A stretch of DNA of 64,000 nt from Ceratodon purpureus (lineage: Eukaryota; Streptophyta; Bryopsida; Pseudoditrichales; Ditrichaceae): NCBI GenBank assembly GCA_014871385.1, contig CM026424.1, positions 5,943,320-6,007,319 of the forward strand, given 5' to 3'. The position numbers and the translations under genes are program-made. How positions within the stretch are numbered: the first letter of the stretch is position 1; the number at the start of each line of letters is the position of its first letter. Below the pieces are notes generated by a model, which was not told where the DNA came from, did no database searches, and was given only the letters and a program-made list of their open reading frames with translations. Shown in pieces: positions 36,904-48,900 of this stretch.

Positions 36904-37701
36904 TAAGTAAGTTTACCCAAAGGATGACTTGACTTAACATGACAAGGTAAGATTCCACGAACTCTATCACACATATGATGTGAAATTGGTTTGCCAAGCT
37001 TTTGAAAGAAGACCAACATTTGTCTGACAAATTATAGCTATATATGTCTGTAAAGCTATGACATCTGCAAAGATGAGTAGTAGAGTCAGTTTGGATTTGG
37101 TTTTGCGACACTATGATGTTTGAATAGAGTGTTCTATGAAAAAAAATTGCATATATTGAGCCAAATTGAAGAAAGCTCCGTCCTTAGCTACCAATATTTT
37201 AGCCCATTTGTAAGATCTTGGTAATTGAATTGTTAATTCAATTTGCATGGGACTAGGACTTTAAAATATTTTTTTTGAAAATTTGAAATCATAACATCAA
37301 GAAAGATACATTAGGGCCACACACATGAGCAAAATGAGCTTGCCTATGTTGACTCACACCAATAATTGCCTAAAATTGTATTCGAATAATGTTTTTAAGC
37401 AAACTTTGCTAACATAAGTGGCTCGGCTTATGCTCAACTTGATTGGCTTACGCCCTCTAGGTAGGGAACCAAACCACTACAAATCACCATCATGGACTAC
37501 AAAGAATGTTGGAAAAGGCCATTATACATTTACAAAAATAAAAGAAACAAAAGCTTTATCATATCACCTTTGAAAGATCTTCAATCAACGTCTCATTGTC
37601 CTTTATAGATGAACTATTATATGCGCAAGGAGAGGCATATGTAGGCATTGTTTTGTGTACAAGGATGAAGTTGTGGGTGAATACAAATTTTCAAGGACAA
37701 A
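36904..37701. other. no gene seen; spacer
   Basis: Minus-strand ORFs of 75-85 codons (36792-37111) overlap the TIR element's end and resemble no known family. The rest is AT-rich. Confidence 0.4.
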
Positions 37702-37705
37702 CTAA

Positions 37706-38538
37706 CCCCTAAAATTGAAAGGCCTCAAAACTGCCAAAACCCCTCAAAACTAGACTCTTTCAATACAAGGTGTAAGTTTCAAGTTTTGATGTATTTTGGG
37801 AAAAACTAACCATAGGATCTAATACCTTACTTATACATGTATATGTACTCCAAATCTTAGATTCAAAATCCTTACCACTTGTGAGATAATAATGTTCAAA
37901 GTTGGAAAAAAAGTTTTTTTCCATTTTTGCAAAATGGGTTTTAATTGTTTTGTGAGACAAAAAAACCAATTTCAAAAGCAAATTTGATGTGAGGCTCTTC
38001 AAATTCTTGTTTCTAGATGTATTAAGAATACGTCCATGCACTTTTTTCCCTCATACGACCTATAAAACCTAAAGAAATGCTTCATTTTTCACATAGAGGT
38101 ATGCTGAAATTCAATTATAGAGGCAAGTCTATGATAGTAAAAACTGCATATGGAGAAATATTGTATTGAAAATCCAAACGGTGAGATCATGACTTCAAAT
38201 TGTATTTACATGTAGAAAAAACAAAATTCAAAAAAAAGTAAAAACTCAAATTTTTGGTGAATTTTTGAAGTTTCTTTGATCTAATTAATTTTGGGCAGAT
38301 TTTGAGCATATAGTGCAGTTTTGGGCAGTTTGAGTATGCCCTAACAATGTTTTCAAACTTTGACTGCAGATATCTCTAAAAGTATGAGGAATTTTGAAGC
38401 ATGAATGGTCTTGTTATAAAGAAATGATAATTGTCCATATTGTGGCAAAAGTACAGCTTCATCCTGTAAAAATTGACTCAGAGGGAGCCTAACTGAATCC
38501 CAAATCATACCATTTTTGTTGAGTTGATGTTTTAGGGG
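37706..38538. mobile_element. TTAA element J, 833 bp
   Basis: The left flank is CTAA (37702-37705, one change from TTAA); the right flank is TTAA (38539-38542). The ends are CCCCTAAAATTG and GTTTTAGGGG. The motif pair is at the left end: motif 2 ends at 37819 and motif 1 at 37903, 84 bp apart. The right 180 bp resemble the right end of element Q and the left end of element L (GTTGAGTTGATGTTTTAGGG), while the mid part resembles element C, so it bridges two groups. GGGCAG motifs lie near 38296-38330. Confidence 0.85.
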
Positions 38539-38542
38539 TTAA

Positions 38543-39111
38543 AGTCTACCGTGTGGGCTGTGACCCTGGATTTGTTCATGTTTGTTAGTCTATTGCTATT
38601 CTACAACAAGTTGCATGTGAATCTACAGTCTAATTTAAATCTGTTGAAAACTCTATTTTCATTTATTTTAAAAATAAAATTTTGCAAAACAGGTTTATAT
38701 GCCATTCTATAATATGTTATTCACAATTTAAATAAACTCAAAATTAAAAACCACAACATCAAATTTTTAAATAGTTTGAACCATTTTATTTGTAAAGATT
38801 TTTTAGTGGACGTTTTCTTTGAATAACAATACACTCCACTTTATAAAACATTGGACTTTGGTACTTAAATGATTATGTAGTCTTGGTGGCTTTTTTTAAA
38901 GTTATCTAGTTTAACATTAGACGTGCTCCAAAGTGGAACGTAATTCTACCACTTGCACACCCGAAGCATTCATGCCAAAAAAATTTATCAAGTATAATAT
39001 GAAATTTGGAGTTGTAAAATAAAATGTTGATTACCATTAAATATTGCTGCCCTGTTGTTGTTGTAGAAGCACTATTATTGCATTTTGTACCCCTACTTCT
39101 ACATGCCACAA
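38543..39111. other. no gene seen; spacer
   Basis: AT-rich, with no coding signal. Confidence 0.4.
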
Positions 39112-39115
39112 TTAG

Positions 39116-40047
39116 CCTTTAACGTTCCTTGACAACGTTTCACCAAAAAATGCTCCAAAAATGCCATTTCTAATGTAAAAAAACTAATGACTAAACAATC
39201 ATTATTTTCAAAATATAACCGTAAGATCTTCAACAACACTATTTTAGTGGATAGCTCAAAAATTTCATCATAATTGATTGTAGAGATTAGAAGATTATAG
39301 TAATTGAAATTTATATATAAATTTTTTTGACACGGATTTAAATAGGTCCACTCACTCTAACTTCTTTGTTTTTTTTTTTTTTTTTGGTTTTTTGCATTAT
39401 GAATTTTGGGGGTTTTTAGTGCATAACAAAAATGACTAAGTTTGCTAATTGTATAAAAAAGTTAAGCACAAAACACAAGTGTAGCATGTTGAAACAATAT
39501 TTTTATTAAGTTGAATACAAAAGAATGATAATTCATATTTTTTTCCTAGAAATTCCATTATTTCATAAAGTCCCAATCCAAACCGTCATAGTAAAGATTG
39601 ATGTCCCTCCTTTAAGTGAAAAAAAGAAAAAAAACTAAAAAAAACAAATTTTCTAACTTTTATAAGGGAAAGAATAAGTTTTTTTGGTACATTGCCCGAA
39701 ACGGTGAGAAAACTTTGATATTTTGTGGAGTGAACATTTTGTAGTGAAAGATGTTCTTTTTTGGAAAACCTCAAAGATGACGATATAAAATATTTATAGG
39801 AAACATATCAGAGGAAATAGATGTATTTAACGTGGCTGCTCAAATTGCCTATTGAATTCAAAATTTCACTTCCTATACCATAAGTATTTTTTTTAAATGT
39901 CTAATTGAAAAAAATTTAAAAATTCCTCAAAGTCTTTGTTACGGCAAACATTCACAAAAAGTTTCAAAAAATCCCGATTTAAATTGAAGACATAAGTACA
40001 TGCCGAAACTCTTAAAAAGCCCAATTTTGCCAAATTGTCCTTAGGAG
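39116..40047. mobile_element. TTAA element K, 932 bp
   Basis: The left flank is TTAG (39112-39115, altered); the right flank is TTAA (40048-40051). The left end is degenerate but continues GTTCCTTGACAACGTTTCAC, as in element O. The right end is TGTCCTTAGGAG. Motif 2 (AACCGTAAGATC) ends at 39228 and motif 1 lies 83 bp further. Same family as O (55273-56196). It is non-coding. Confidence 0.82.
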
Positions 40048-40051
40048 TTAA

Positions 40052-42069
40052 GAAATTTAAGGCCTAGAAAAGTGCCTATGAGCCAAAAACTTCATGGATT
40101 ATAGAATCAGTTCAACTTCTTATTATTAAATCAAATTGAAATTATAAAGAAATAAGTTCTTAGACAAAAACTATGGATATATCACTTAGACATACAATTG
40201 GTTAATATAAAAGTAATTTAGGAAGTGAATGATGAATATTCAAAAAAATCATTTTTCCAAAATAAAATCTTACAAAGGAAGAAAAGGAATCTAATTATTT
40301 TAAAAAGATATGAATGAAATTATCATATTTTCACCACTAACTTGTTGCGATGTTAATAGGGACATAGCTTCTAGAACTTTCTAGAAACAAGTCTCTAAAT
40401 TTTCTAAAAAAAAACTTCTAGAATCTTTTATAATGAAGTTTTTAGAACCTTCTAAGATATTGCTTTTAGAACGTATTAAAGGTAAATCTTTGGAGCCTTT
40501 TAAAATTCTTATAGGAAATCATTAGTCATAACAGTTTGATGGAGTCGTTTTAAAAACCTTATAATCTTATGCAAATATGTAGTAGCGAAGGCTATTTTGT
40601 TTTTTTTTTTAGTTTTGACATCACATCCTTTTAAATTCTACGTCATCATTCTTGTTGTTGTTTGTGTATATTTATTTTTTGATTCAAATTCTTGTTGCAC
40701 AATGAAGTTTCTATCAATTTCATATTAAAGATGTGAATTTTGCTATAGTGTCATCATATAGTGTATAGAAACGAGTTTTATGCATGGGACTACTAACTAC
40801 CATTAAAGAATAAACATTATCCTTTAAAAAGGCTAAACCATTTTGAATATCATAGGTAGTTCTTTCCTATCGGGGTATAGATTGCCCCCCTTATTGAAGG
40901 TGATTTAGTAATTTAGAGGTTGGAGATTATCCTCCAATAGACAAAAATTTCTCCTATCACAATATTGGAGTCTTATTCTTTATAATGGGAGTGGATTATC
41001 TCTTTCTTGAAGTTTTAAAGGCGTTTTACAGTTAAGAGGGTACCCAATTCTAACCCCCCTTTCATAAAGTCATTTTTTTTTTCTTTAGAATGGCAAGAGG
41101 TCTAGACATTAGTATAACTGAAAGTTCATAGTGCAAGTTAGACACCATTGTAAATGTCCTTACTACATTACCATGGAGGATTGCTTAGATTGAAGTAGTT
41201 ATAGTGAGGCTTGATGATGATGGAGCATTTGAGATAGCACGCTTAATTTTTTTCTAAATTTAACCTTAAATATAAAAAGAAACAACTTTGCCTCAATTTT
41301 GAAAAAAAACAATTAAAAAAAGAATTCCAAGTTGGTCTTCAAGACAAGTTTGATGGTACGCATTCTAGATTTATCAATGTCATCTTTTTATATAATATTT
41401 TGATATTTTTAATCATGTTGATAATAATGTTGTAGCCTAAATGCTATTCAACAAAGGAGTCACATGTTGGATTAGTTGGATTGTTGCTTAGAGGAAAAGT
41501 TCTATTATGGTTTGTTCCTTTATTTTAGAAATAATTGTAAATTTTTAACAACTTCAAAACCTTTTTGGAAGCGTCTTTGGAAGCATTTGGTGAACAAGAC
41601 ATGGAACAATGGACTGGAACAAAGATTTGGTAGATTCAACAAGGAACACACTTTGCATTATTGTGTGCATAATATTTTAGGCAATTAGGATTTGTCATCA
41701 ATTTGGACAAATAACCATCGGTGAATCAATTTCATTAAGGTTTAAGGGACGACATGCAAGATTTGCTATTATCTTCATTTTTTTTGGGATCTACAAACAT
41801 TCAACAAAGCCATTAACAAAGTGTGCAATAATTCTCTATTTCAACGTCATCAAAAGTCAATCCTCACAAACAAGACTACATACTATTTGCCACACCTTAA
41901 TTATGCTAGCAAGCATCTTAAGTTCACATTTGGAAGAAGGAGTGTAAAATAACATTACTTTAGGATTCATCTATATTTTTGGACATCAAAAGTTGAAAAC
42001 CTTAGCGCAAATCTAACTATTTTAGGTCTTTTTTGTTAGAAATGCACAAATTATGAATAAATTGGAGGT
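40052..42069. other. AT-rich spacer, probably 5' remains of the Gypsy element from about 41000
   Basis: No recognisable protein. Sequence from about 41100 onward has the same strongly decayed character as the pol region after it and contains the first copy of a 38-bp direct repeat (41375-41412). It may be gag or leader, but I cannot show this. Confidence 0.35.
41375..41412. repeat. 38-bp exact direct repeat, copy 1 (copy 2 at 42786-42823)
   Basis: The stretch starting CAATGTCATCTTTTTATATA is identical at both places, 1411 bp apart. Copy 2 is the position of the RT active-site strand in the Gypsy relic; copy 1 lies in sequence without recognisable coding. Confidence 0.85.
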
Positions 42070-44360
42070 TGTGAAGGATGACATCTTCCATAGAACATTC
42101 TAAGAGTAAACATGTTATAAGATGTCAAGCCAAAAAACCCTTATTTGTTGGAGCGTGAGTATTTGTAAAATGGTCTAAGGAAGACGCTTTGTTTGTCATT
42201 TATGCAAGTTCAACTGGATGAAAGAAGATTTTGATAACAAGTATACTCAAGCAATATAATGATTTTGAAGATGTTTTTCCAAAAACAATGTTGACATGCT
42301 ACTGAAGTACCAACCATACGATTTATCAGTCTTACTAAAAAAAATACAATTATTCTTTGGCCCAATCTATTATCTATTATAGATGGATCTGACAGAGGTA
42401 CGGAAGTACATTGATGATAATCTATCCAAAAACTTCAATAGTCATTCAAAGTTGCCAACTAGAGCATGAATTTTATTTGTAAAGAAGAAAGATGGTTTGT
42501 TGAAGACTATTGAAGACTCAAGAAGGTGACAAGAAGGAATTGTCACCCGTCACCTTTAATCTCTAGTCTTCTCAAAAAAATTGGACATATAAAGATTTTT
42601 ACAAAGATTGGTCAACATAGAGCTTACAACCATTTGCAAATTCAAAAAGTAGACAAATAGAAGAAAACTTTTTTGTACAATGTATGGTCATTTTAAGTAT
42701 AATGTTATGCCTTTTGATCTTACTAGTGCTCTAGTGGTCTTTCAACACATGACAAATGACATCTTTTGCAAACACATTGACCATACAATGTCATCTTTTT
42801 ATATAATATTTTGATATTTTTAAAAAAATGAAGAAGAATATGAGAAAAATGCCCATTCAGTCCTTGAAAAACGGTGAAAGCAAAAGCTCTATGACAAGTT
42901 GGAGAAGTGCTAATTTCACCAAACTAAGATGGAGTATTTATGATTCATTGCAACTTTAGAAGACTTAATGATAGACCTCAAGAAGGTGGAAACAATTGTA
43001 TTTCATAGTTTTGAAGATGGATAAGGACATACAATGTTTTTTGGCTTTGCAATTTTTTTTATTGGATCTTGATAAAAAATTATCTTCAAAATGCTCATCC
43101 ACTCACTTGGTTAACAAGCAAGGAAGATATTAATGAAGACCATCAATAGTGAAAGCATTTCAAGATCTTAAGACAACGTTTGCTATAGATTTAAGTTTAG
43201 TACATCCAAGCTTTCAAAGGACTTTTATTTGGTTGTCAATGCTGCGGATTATGCATAGAAGCTATACTTACACAAATGGATGCAAATGAGAAGCTTTATC
43301 TAATTGCGTTCTATTCTTAAAAGTTTTTTACCACAAAGCTCAACTGTGAAATCTATGAAAAAAACTATTTGTTGCAATGAACTCTTTTCAAGAATGGCGT
43401 CATTTTCTAAGGAGTTGCACATCCAATGACCGCATACATTGATAACAAGAATTTGGAATACTTCATGTTGACTAGGATCCTTCATTTGTTGTCAAATTTG
43501 ATGAAATATGTCATTATCTCTATTTGATTTTATTGTTATCTATTGGCATGGGAAGTAACAAGCGTTATCTTATGCATTATCAAGGAGATTGTATCTTGCA
43601 CCAAAGGCTAAAAAGGTAGACAACGTATGACTTTGCTAAAACTAGAGCATTTTTAACATTGTGTTGCTATTGTAGTAATTAATGTTGGCTTCTTAAATCA
43701 GGTTCATGTTGCAACCATTGAAAATTTTGTAGTCCTTGATATCAAGTAGCGTGCCAATAATGACAAGTTTCAAGTAGAAGGAGATATTTTATATTTTAAA
43801 GAAAAATTGTATATTTATTATAGATCTTTTTTCATTAAACACATTTGACAACATCTTTATTGTGGTAAATCAGTTAAAAAAGATGGCACACTTTGCTCAT
43901 TGCAAGAAGACATTGTCAAGCAAAGATACAACAAATTTTTTAAAAGAAAAGTTTTGATATTATGGTCTACGAGATGGTCTATCAAATTTTCTTTTAATAA
44001 TAAGTATTGATATCATGGGCTATGAGATGACATTATGTTAAATTGAGGAACTAGTTTATATCAAATTTCTAGAGATATCTTTTTTGACATATTGAAGGTG
44101 TAAATTAAGCTTTCATTGACTTCCATCTGTAATAGACTACTAAACAAAATGGAGGAATCAAGTCTTGGAGCAATATTTACAATGCACCATCAACTATCAA
44201 CAAGATATTTAGACTATATATCTATTGCATACAACACCTACTTTCATACGTCCACTCAACAAACACTATTTTTTCTCCAACTATAGGTATCATTCAAAGC
44301 TTGATTTATCAAATCCATCAGCAAATAAAAACCCAATAGTTGAAGGATTTGTGAAGCCTT
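42070..44360 (+). pseudogene. Ty3/Gypsy retrotransposon pol relic (PR-RT-RH-IN)
   Basis: Fragments in all three plus frames follow the Gypsy pol order. The protease-RT junction is near 42250-42400 (QYNDFEDVF, then PYDL and GPIYYL). RT fingers follow at 42394-42500 (EVRKYIDDNLSKNF, LFVKKKDG). RT motif A is at about 42596-42630, reading FTKIGQHRAYN where FTKIDLRGAYN is usual, so its Asp is lost. The active-site strand at about 42790-42820 reads LYNILIF where YLDDILIF is expected, so both Asp are lost; KNEEEYEKN follows. RNase H is at about 43230-43480 (VVNAADYA, LIAFYS, FQEWRHFL). The integrase core is at about 43862-44340 (KMAHFAHCKK, YNTYFHTSTQQT). Stops and frameshifts occur every few dozen residues. 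LTRs, primer-binding site and target duplication were not found. It is an old, inactive copy. Confidence 0.85.
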
Positions 44361-45574
44361 ATTAAACTCACAATGGAAACAACCTAAAGTGGAGAACTAA
44401 TAATCACAATGGGCCAAAATTACAATATTTATGATAACCCCTAAAACTCCTTCAATTCCTATTTAGTCCAAATGATATTTAATCCAAAAGATTTATTAGG
44501 CTTGAAGTAGAACAAAGTTGATTTTGGCAGTTTGACCAATTTGTAATAAAGATCTTTAGGAATTATGGCTACATTTTGTATTTGAAATAAACAACAACAA
44601 TAGATTTTGCAATTTCCAATTCTTTGTTGGTTAATGGTACTTTACCTTAGCAAATTATATACACATGTGCTATTTTTTCTTTTTCCATGCAATGTGTGCA
44701 TGCCCTATCATTTGATTGATTCTAGTATATACTGTAGTAGAAATTAATGCATAAGAATACTTGGCATATAATGTTTGGCCTCTCTGTACTCAAGAAGAGT
44801 ACTGCACCCGGCCAAGGGCAGGGCCCAACAAACTTACATGTGTTCGGTTGTTCAGATTCCATGCACATCATAGCGCAAATCAAACTCTACCATCTTCAGA
44901 ATGTGCTCATTATGAAGAGTGGAGTTCAGAAAATATCAACTGTACATGTCCACATTCCATGCACATTCAGTACTGTCTTCCATTCACGCAGTTCATATTG
45001 CCATGAGTTTTAATACTTAAATGATGAGGTACCTTTACTACTGTCAAATTCTCATATTTCAAAAAAATCAGTCTGCAAATAGTCATGAGTGATATGAAAT
45101 ATTGTCTTTGAATGTTAAAAGAGTATTTTTCAATATGAACCTGCATTTTAGCATTCTGGGTCAAGCTTTTACATAGCCATTGCAACATAAACAAAGCTCC
45201 AAATTCAAAATGAAAGGAGTTCCACATTCAAAATGAAAGACAGGATGACTAAGCTAGTACCTTTTCACCAGTTCTTTTCTTTTTCCTTTTCTGGAAACCA
45301 GATTAGCAGGTAGTCATTTTTTTTCATCACATGTATGGTTGTGAAGGAGTGAATTGGTATGAAACCAGCTAGCTCCACTGAAAATAAATGTTATTAATGT
45401 CAAGAATGATATTAATGTGGCAAAATTGAGCACATCTCAGTAATCAAATTAGGTGACAGTAATTTATCTCTTGTCAATTTCGAAAGCACTTAAGCTACAA
45501 TCTGTCCATAGAACTGTGCTATCTGGCTAAGACTAAGACCCATAAACTACATAGCTACTGTGGCAAATGACAAC
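44361..45574. other. no gene seen; spacer
   Basis: GATAACCCCTAAAACTCC near 44433 resembles a TTAA-element end, but no partner end was found. ORFs of 81-88 codons at 44747-45013 overlap in two frames and match nothing known. Confidence 0.4.
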
Positions 45575-45578
45575 TTAA

Positions 45579-47003
45579 CCCTTAACCCCTAAAGCATCAA
45601 CTCAACAGTTTTGGTATGATTTAGGGCCCGGTCAGGCTCCCTATGAGTCAAATTTTACCCGATGTGGCTGTAACTTTGGCACAACATGGGAAATTGTCAT
45701 ATCTTTCTAACAAGACCAAATTTCACTTTCATCAGGCCCGTAGTTAAGAAATAAATCGTGTTTAAAGATCAAAATTCAATTCAGGGCAGCTCGGGCAGGT
45801 TTGTGGCTGATGCAAGTGGTGTACCAAATCTATGACAATCTACAGTGACTTCCAAATGATCCTTTCTGAAATCGTTTTACAATTTTTTTTAAAACTTGAT
45901 TTTGAAAAATCCAGCCGTAGGATCTTGTTCAGAGCCATCAAATTAGTCTACTTACCAAATTTTGTTAATTTTGACCGTACGGATCTTGAGATATATTCAG
46001 TCAAAGTTCCAAGTTTTATAAAAACTGTCAAACAGATCTACAGTGATTGGGTCACCTTCATCACCCATTTTTCCTTCACCATTATCTCCTCCTAAACCAC
46101 TATAAAATTCATATCTATTTCGGATTTGTTTATTTCTTAGATTTTTTTCCTCGACAATTTCTTTTCCATAGAAATGCACGTATACACCGTTCGGATTTCA
46201 AAAAATAGATGATCTTTAGGCATTTGTAGTGTGGAAAAAGAGCCAGTGTAAATGCATTTTATTTGACTCCCGTCACTAGAAATGTGGTTTTCCAATGCTT
46301 CTCTGTGTTGTATTCTCTTCAATTTTTTTGAGCATACTCCCAACTCACTTTAGAATCCAAAACTGAAGAGCCTCCAATCACAAGATCTCAAAAAATTGGC
46401 TGTTTTGCTCTCCGAAGTGTGGCTGTCCCTGCCGGGCAGGACCAAAAAAAACTTTTCACTCAATTTCAAACCTTATGATCTTCCAAACGGTGAGGAGTTA
46501 CAGTCTAAAATTTTGTGTACACATACATGTACAAGTTAGGTACTAGATCCTACGGTTTGATTCTTCTAAATACGTTTAAATTTTTATAATTCTACCTTGA
46601 ACTAAAACAATGCAGATTTGAGGCAGAATTTGGGATTTTATAGCCAAATGCTTTAGGGGTTAAACGACATTTTGGGTCCGGGTGGGCAGCCCGGACGGAA
46701 TCTAAATCTTTTTCCCCAAAAAATGGCTCTGCAGTGCACTGTAGCGCCGCACTGTAGCACTATACTATTGAAGCACTGCTGAAATTAGCTACCCCAACCT
46801 CAAAACTTGTTCAATCTGATAACTTTGATTGCTTACCAATGATTCCACAATCTATCAAATGAGGCAAAAATTTGGAATCTAGATTGCTTTTTCAATAGCT
46901 TTCCAACGCAACAAGTCTCGCTTGATTTGATTGAGAAATGAAACTTCTGTCTCCAATTATTCCTTTAAACCCAGCCCCTCGGGCTGGGTCTGACGTTTAA
47001 GGG
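45579..47003. mobile_element. TTAA element M (about 347 bp) split by element L
   Basis: Outer flanks are TTAA at 45575-45578 and 47004-47007. The left end is CCCTTAA, then element L, then ACGACATTTTGGG. The right end on the complement reads CCCTTAAACGTCAGACCC. Joining the left pieces gives CCCTTAAACG, matching the right end over its first 10 bases. M is a separate TIR family (CCCTTAAACG) but uses the same TTAA target. Its interior has GCACTGTAGC repeated near 46740-46760. Confidence 0.82.
45586..46659. mobile_element. TTAA element L, 1074 bp, nested in M
   Basis: Flanked by TTAA at 45582-45585 and 46660-46663. The ends are CCCCTAAAGCAT and ATGCTTTAGGGG, a perfect 12-bp inverted repeat. Motif 1 (AATTTCAAACCTTATGATCT) starts at 46462 and the motif 2 GATC at 46546, 84 bp apart and 113 bp from the right end. 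It is an inverted copy of element Q (58545-59636). A minus-strand ORF of 68 codons (46137-46343) has a counterpart in Q but no recognisable function. Confidence 0.92.
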
Positions 47004-47007
47004 TTAA

Positions 47008-47764
47008 TTAATCTAAGTGGTAATGTGGTGAATGGAGACTGAAGATAAGCTCAAACTCCTTACCTACACACACAGCTGTGATGGTATATACAACATCAGT
47101 ATCAATCATGATGCCCAAATAAGTAGGTCAATGGCAACAATCAAGAAAACAACCACACTCAAAATACACACAAATTCCTCGCACAACTCTGTTGATGTCT
47201 ACCATGAATTGGAGTTACACGCCTAGTTGATTGGAATATTGTACTTTTCCAGGACATTAAGTGCACATCTGCTTCAAGTAAAAAAGTTGCAATTGTAGAC
47301 TTTTGCTTTGCATTTTTGCCGCACTTCTAAGTGATTGCCTTTTTCTCTGCAGACCGGAGCATCTTCTTCTATTTTTCTTCTTTGATATTCTTGATCTTCT
47401 CTCTCTTCTCATCAAACATTTCAATCTCAATTCGGTGTTTGAATAGCGATGAAATGTCACACATCAATGATAATGTAGCGCTCTCTATCTTGAACAAACA
47501 AAAAATAAGAAACCAAAAAACAAACTACAACAGATGTAGCAAAAACCTACAAGCAAGCCAATAAAAATTGATGGTTGTACCGTAAAATCATAATCCCAAA
47601 GTGAAAGCCACATTAGTGATGAAACATAGAATGTGAGTTGTAAAGAATAAACATATTACAAATACTTGTTGGACATTGAAGAAAAAACAATGATGGCATA
47701 CAAATGATAGCTCAAAGAGCCCAATTTTGAAAATGGATGAATATGGCATAATACCCTAGGTGCA
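47008..47764. other. no gene seen; spacer
   Basis: ORFs at 47032-47226, 47257-47460 (minus) and 47331-47564 are low-complexity (Ser, Lys, Arg or Phe rich) and unsupported. Confidence 0.4.
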
Positions 47765-47768
47765 TTAA

Positions 47769-48620
47769 CCCCTAAAAGTTCTGAGGGTATTTTTCATCAA
47801 AACTGCCTCAAAAGAGCCCCTCTTCAAAGCACGGTGGATTTTGCAAACTTGGGATCTTTTTTAGTACACCTAACCGTAAGATCTTGTAGCTAACTTCTAC
47901 GTCTACATGTCCACCAAATCTCACACACTCATTCTTCACCAATTGCAAGATCGTAACGTTTAAAGTAGAAAAACAAGTTTTTTTTCCCTGCGAAAAAAGG
48001 GGACAGCAAAGTTTTGAAGGCCCAAAAAACCATTTTTTTGCATTATGGATTTTGGGGGTTTTGATGCACGTCAAAGAATATTGAGTTAGCTAATTGTACT
48101 GAGAATTTTATATTCAAAAAAGTTGTGGAAAGTTGCCAAAAATATCATTTTCCGCTAGGGGGTATACTGAAATTCACAAACAAAGGCCGTTTTTGGACAA
48201 TAAAAATAGCATATGAAAAAAAATTGGATTAAAAATCCGAACGGTGGGAACATGCTCTACTGCCTTCTCTATACATGGAAATTTTTATTTTTGAAAAATA
48301 TAAAAATCTCAATTTTTGGTGGAATTTCAAAGTTTCGTCTTTGGGCAGATTTTGGCAGATTTGGGCAGTTTTGGGCAGAATTTGCTGCATTCATAGTAGC
48401 TTAGAAAAATGCAGCAGCAGCCCAACGAGCAGCGTTTGACAATTAAACCTTCATAACTTTTGATCCCGATGTCGAAATTGAAAAATTAAAATACCCACAC
48501 GAAGATCTCTGAACGGCCCACCTTCAATAAAAATTTCAGAAAATTCTGATATAAATTGCATTCATAGGTACATGCCCAAATTCCAAAAAAGCCCAAATGT
48601 GGCAAATTCTTCCATAGGGG
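47769..48620. mobile_element. TTAA element N, 852 bp, mosaic
   Basis: Flanked by TTAA at 47765-47768 and 48621-48624. The ends are CCCCTAAAAGTTC and CCATAGGGG. Motif 2 ends at 47883 and motif 1 at 47967, 84 bp apart. Most of it follows element H closely, including the GGGCAG run at about 48340-48380. About 48040-48105 instead matches the middle of elements O and K (CATTATGGATTTTGGGGGTT). Confidence 0.88.
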
Positions 48621-48760
48621 TTAATGGAATGAAGGCCATAATTTTTCACATGCTAGTACACTATCAACAACCTTGAACAAAAACAGGAGCAAAGTGTTAA
48701 CAAACATTGAATAATAAGAACAGCAGGGAACAATAAGATTCAAAGTCACAAGATTTTTCC

Positions 48761-48900
48761 CACTAGTAGAAACCATGCCTGCAACGACCAGAACAAGTGA
48801 CCAAACTCATGACCATTTTGACTAGACTTTTCAAAATTTGGTCAAAATGGTCATGATCCTCGTCACTTCTTCTGATCATTGTGGGCATGGTTTCCACTAG
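48761..48900. mobile_element. foldback MITE about 140 bp, CACTAGTAGAAA ends
   Basis: The left end CACTAGTAGAAACCATGCC is matched on the complement of the right end by CTAGTGGAAACCATGCCC. Pairing continues through ACCAGAACAAGTGAC versus ATCAGAAGAAGTGAC and an inner GACCATTTTGAC / GTCAAAATGGTC hairpin. The ends resemble those of plant CACTA-type MITEs. No clear target duplication. Confidence 0.75.

Noticed and set aside
44430..44450. GATAACCCCTAAAACTCC as another TTAA-element end
   Set aside because: No matching second end or motif pair was found within about 1.2 kb on either side, and the flank is ATAA.
45582..46663. Classifying the TTAA elements as Tourist/Harbinger with a 3-bp TWA duplication
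   Set aside because: A TTA duplication does not fit both flanks, and TAA would make the TIR asymmetric. A 4-bp TTAA is symmetric and matches the nested-insertion evidence.
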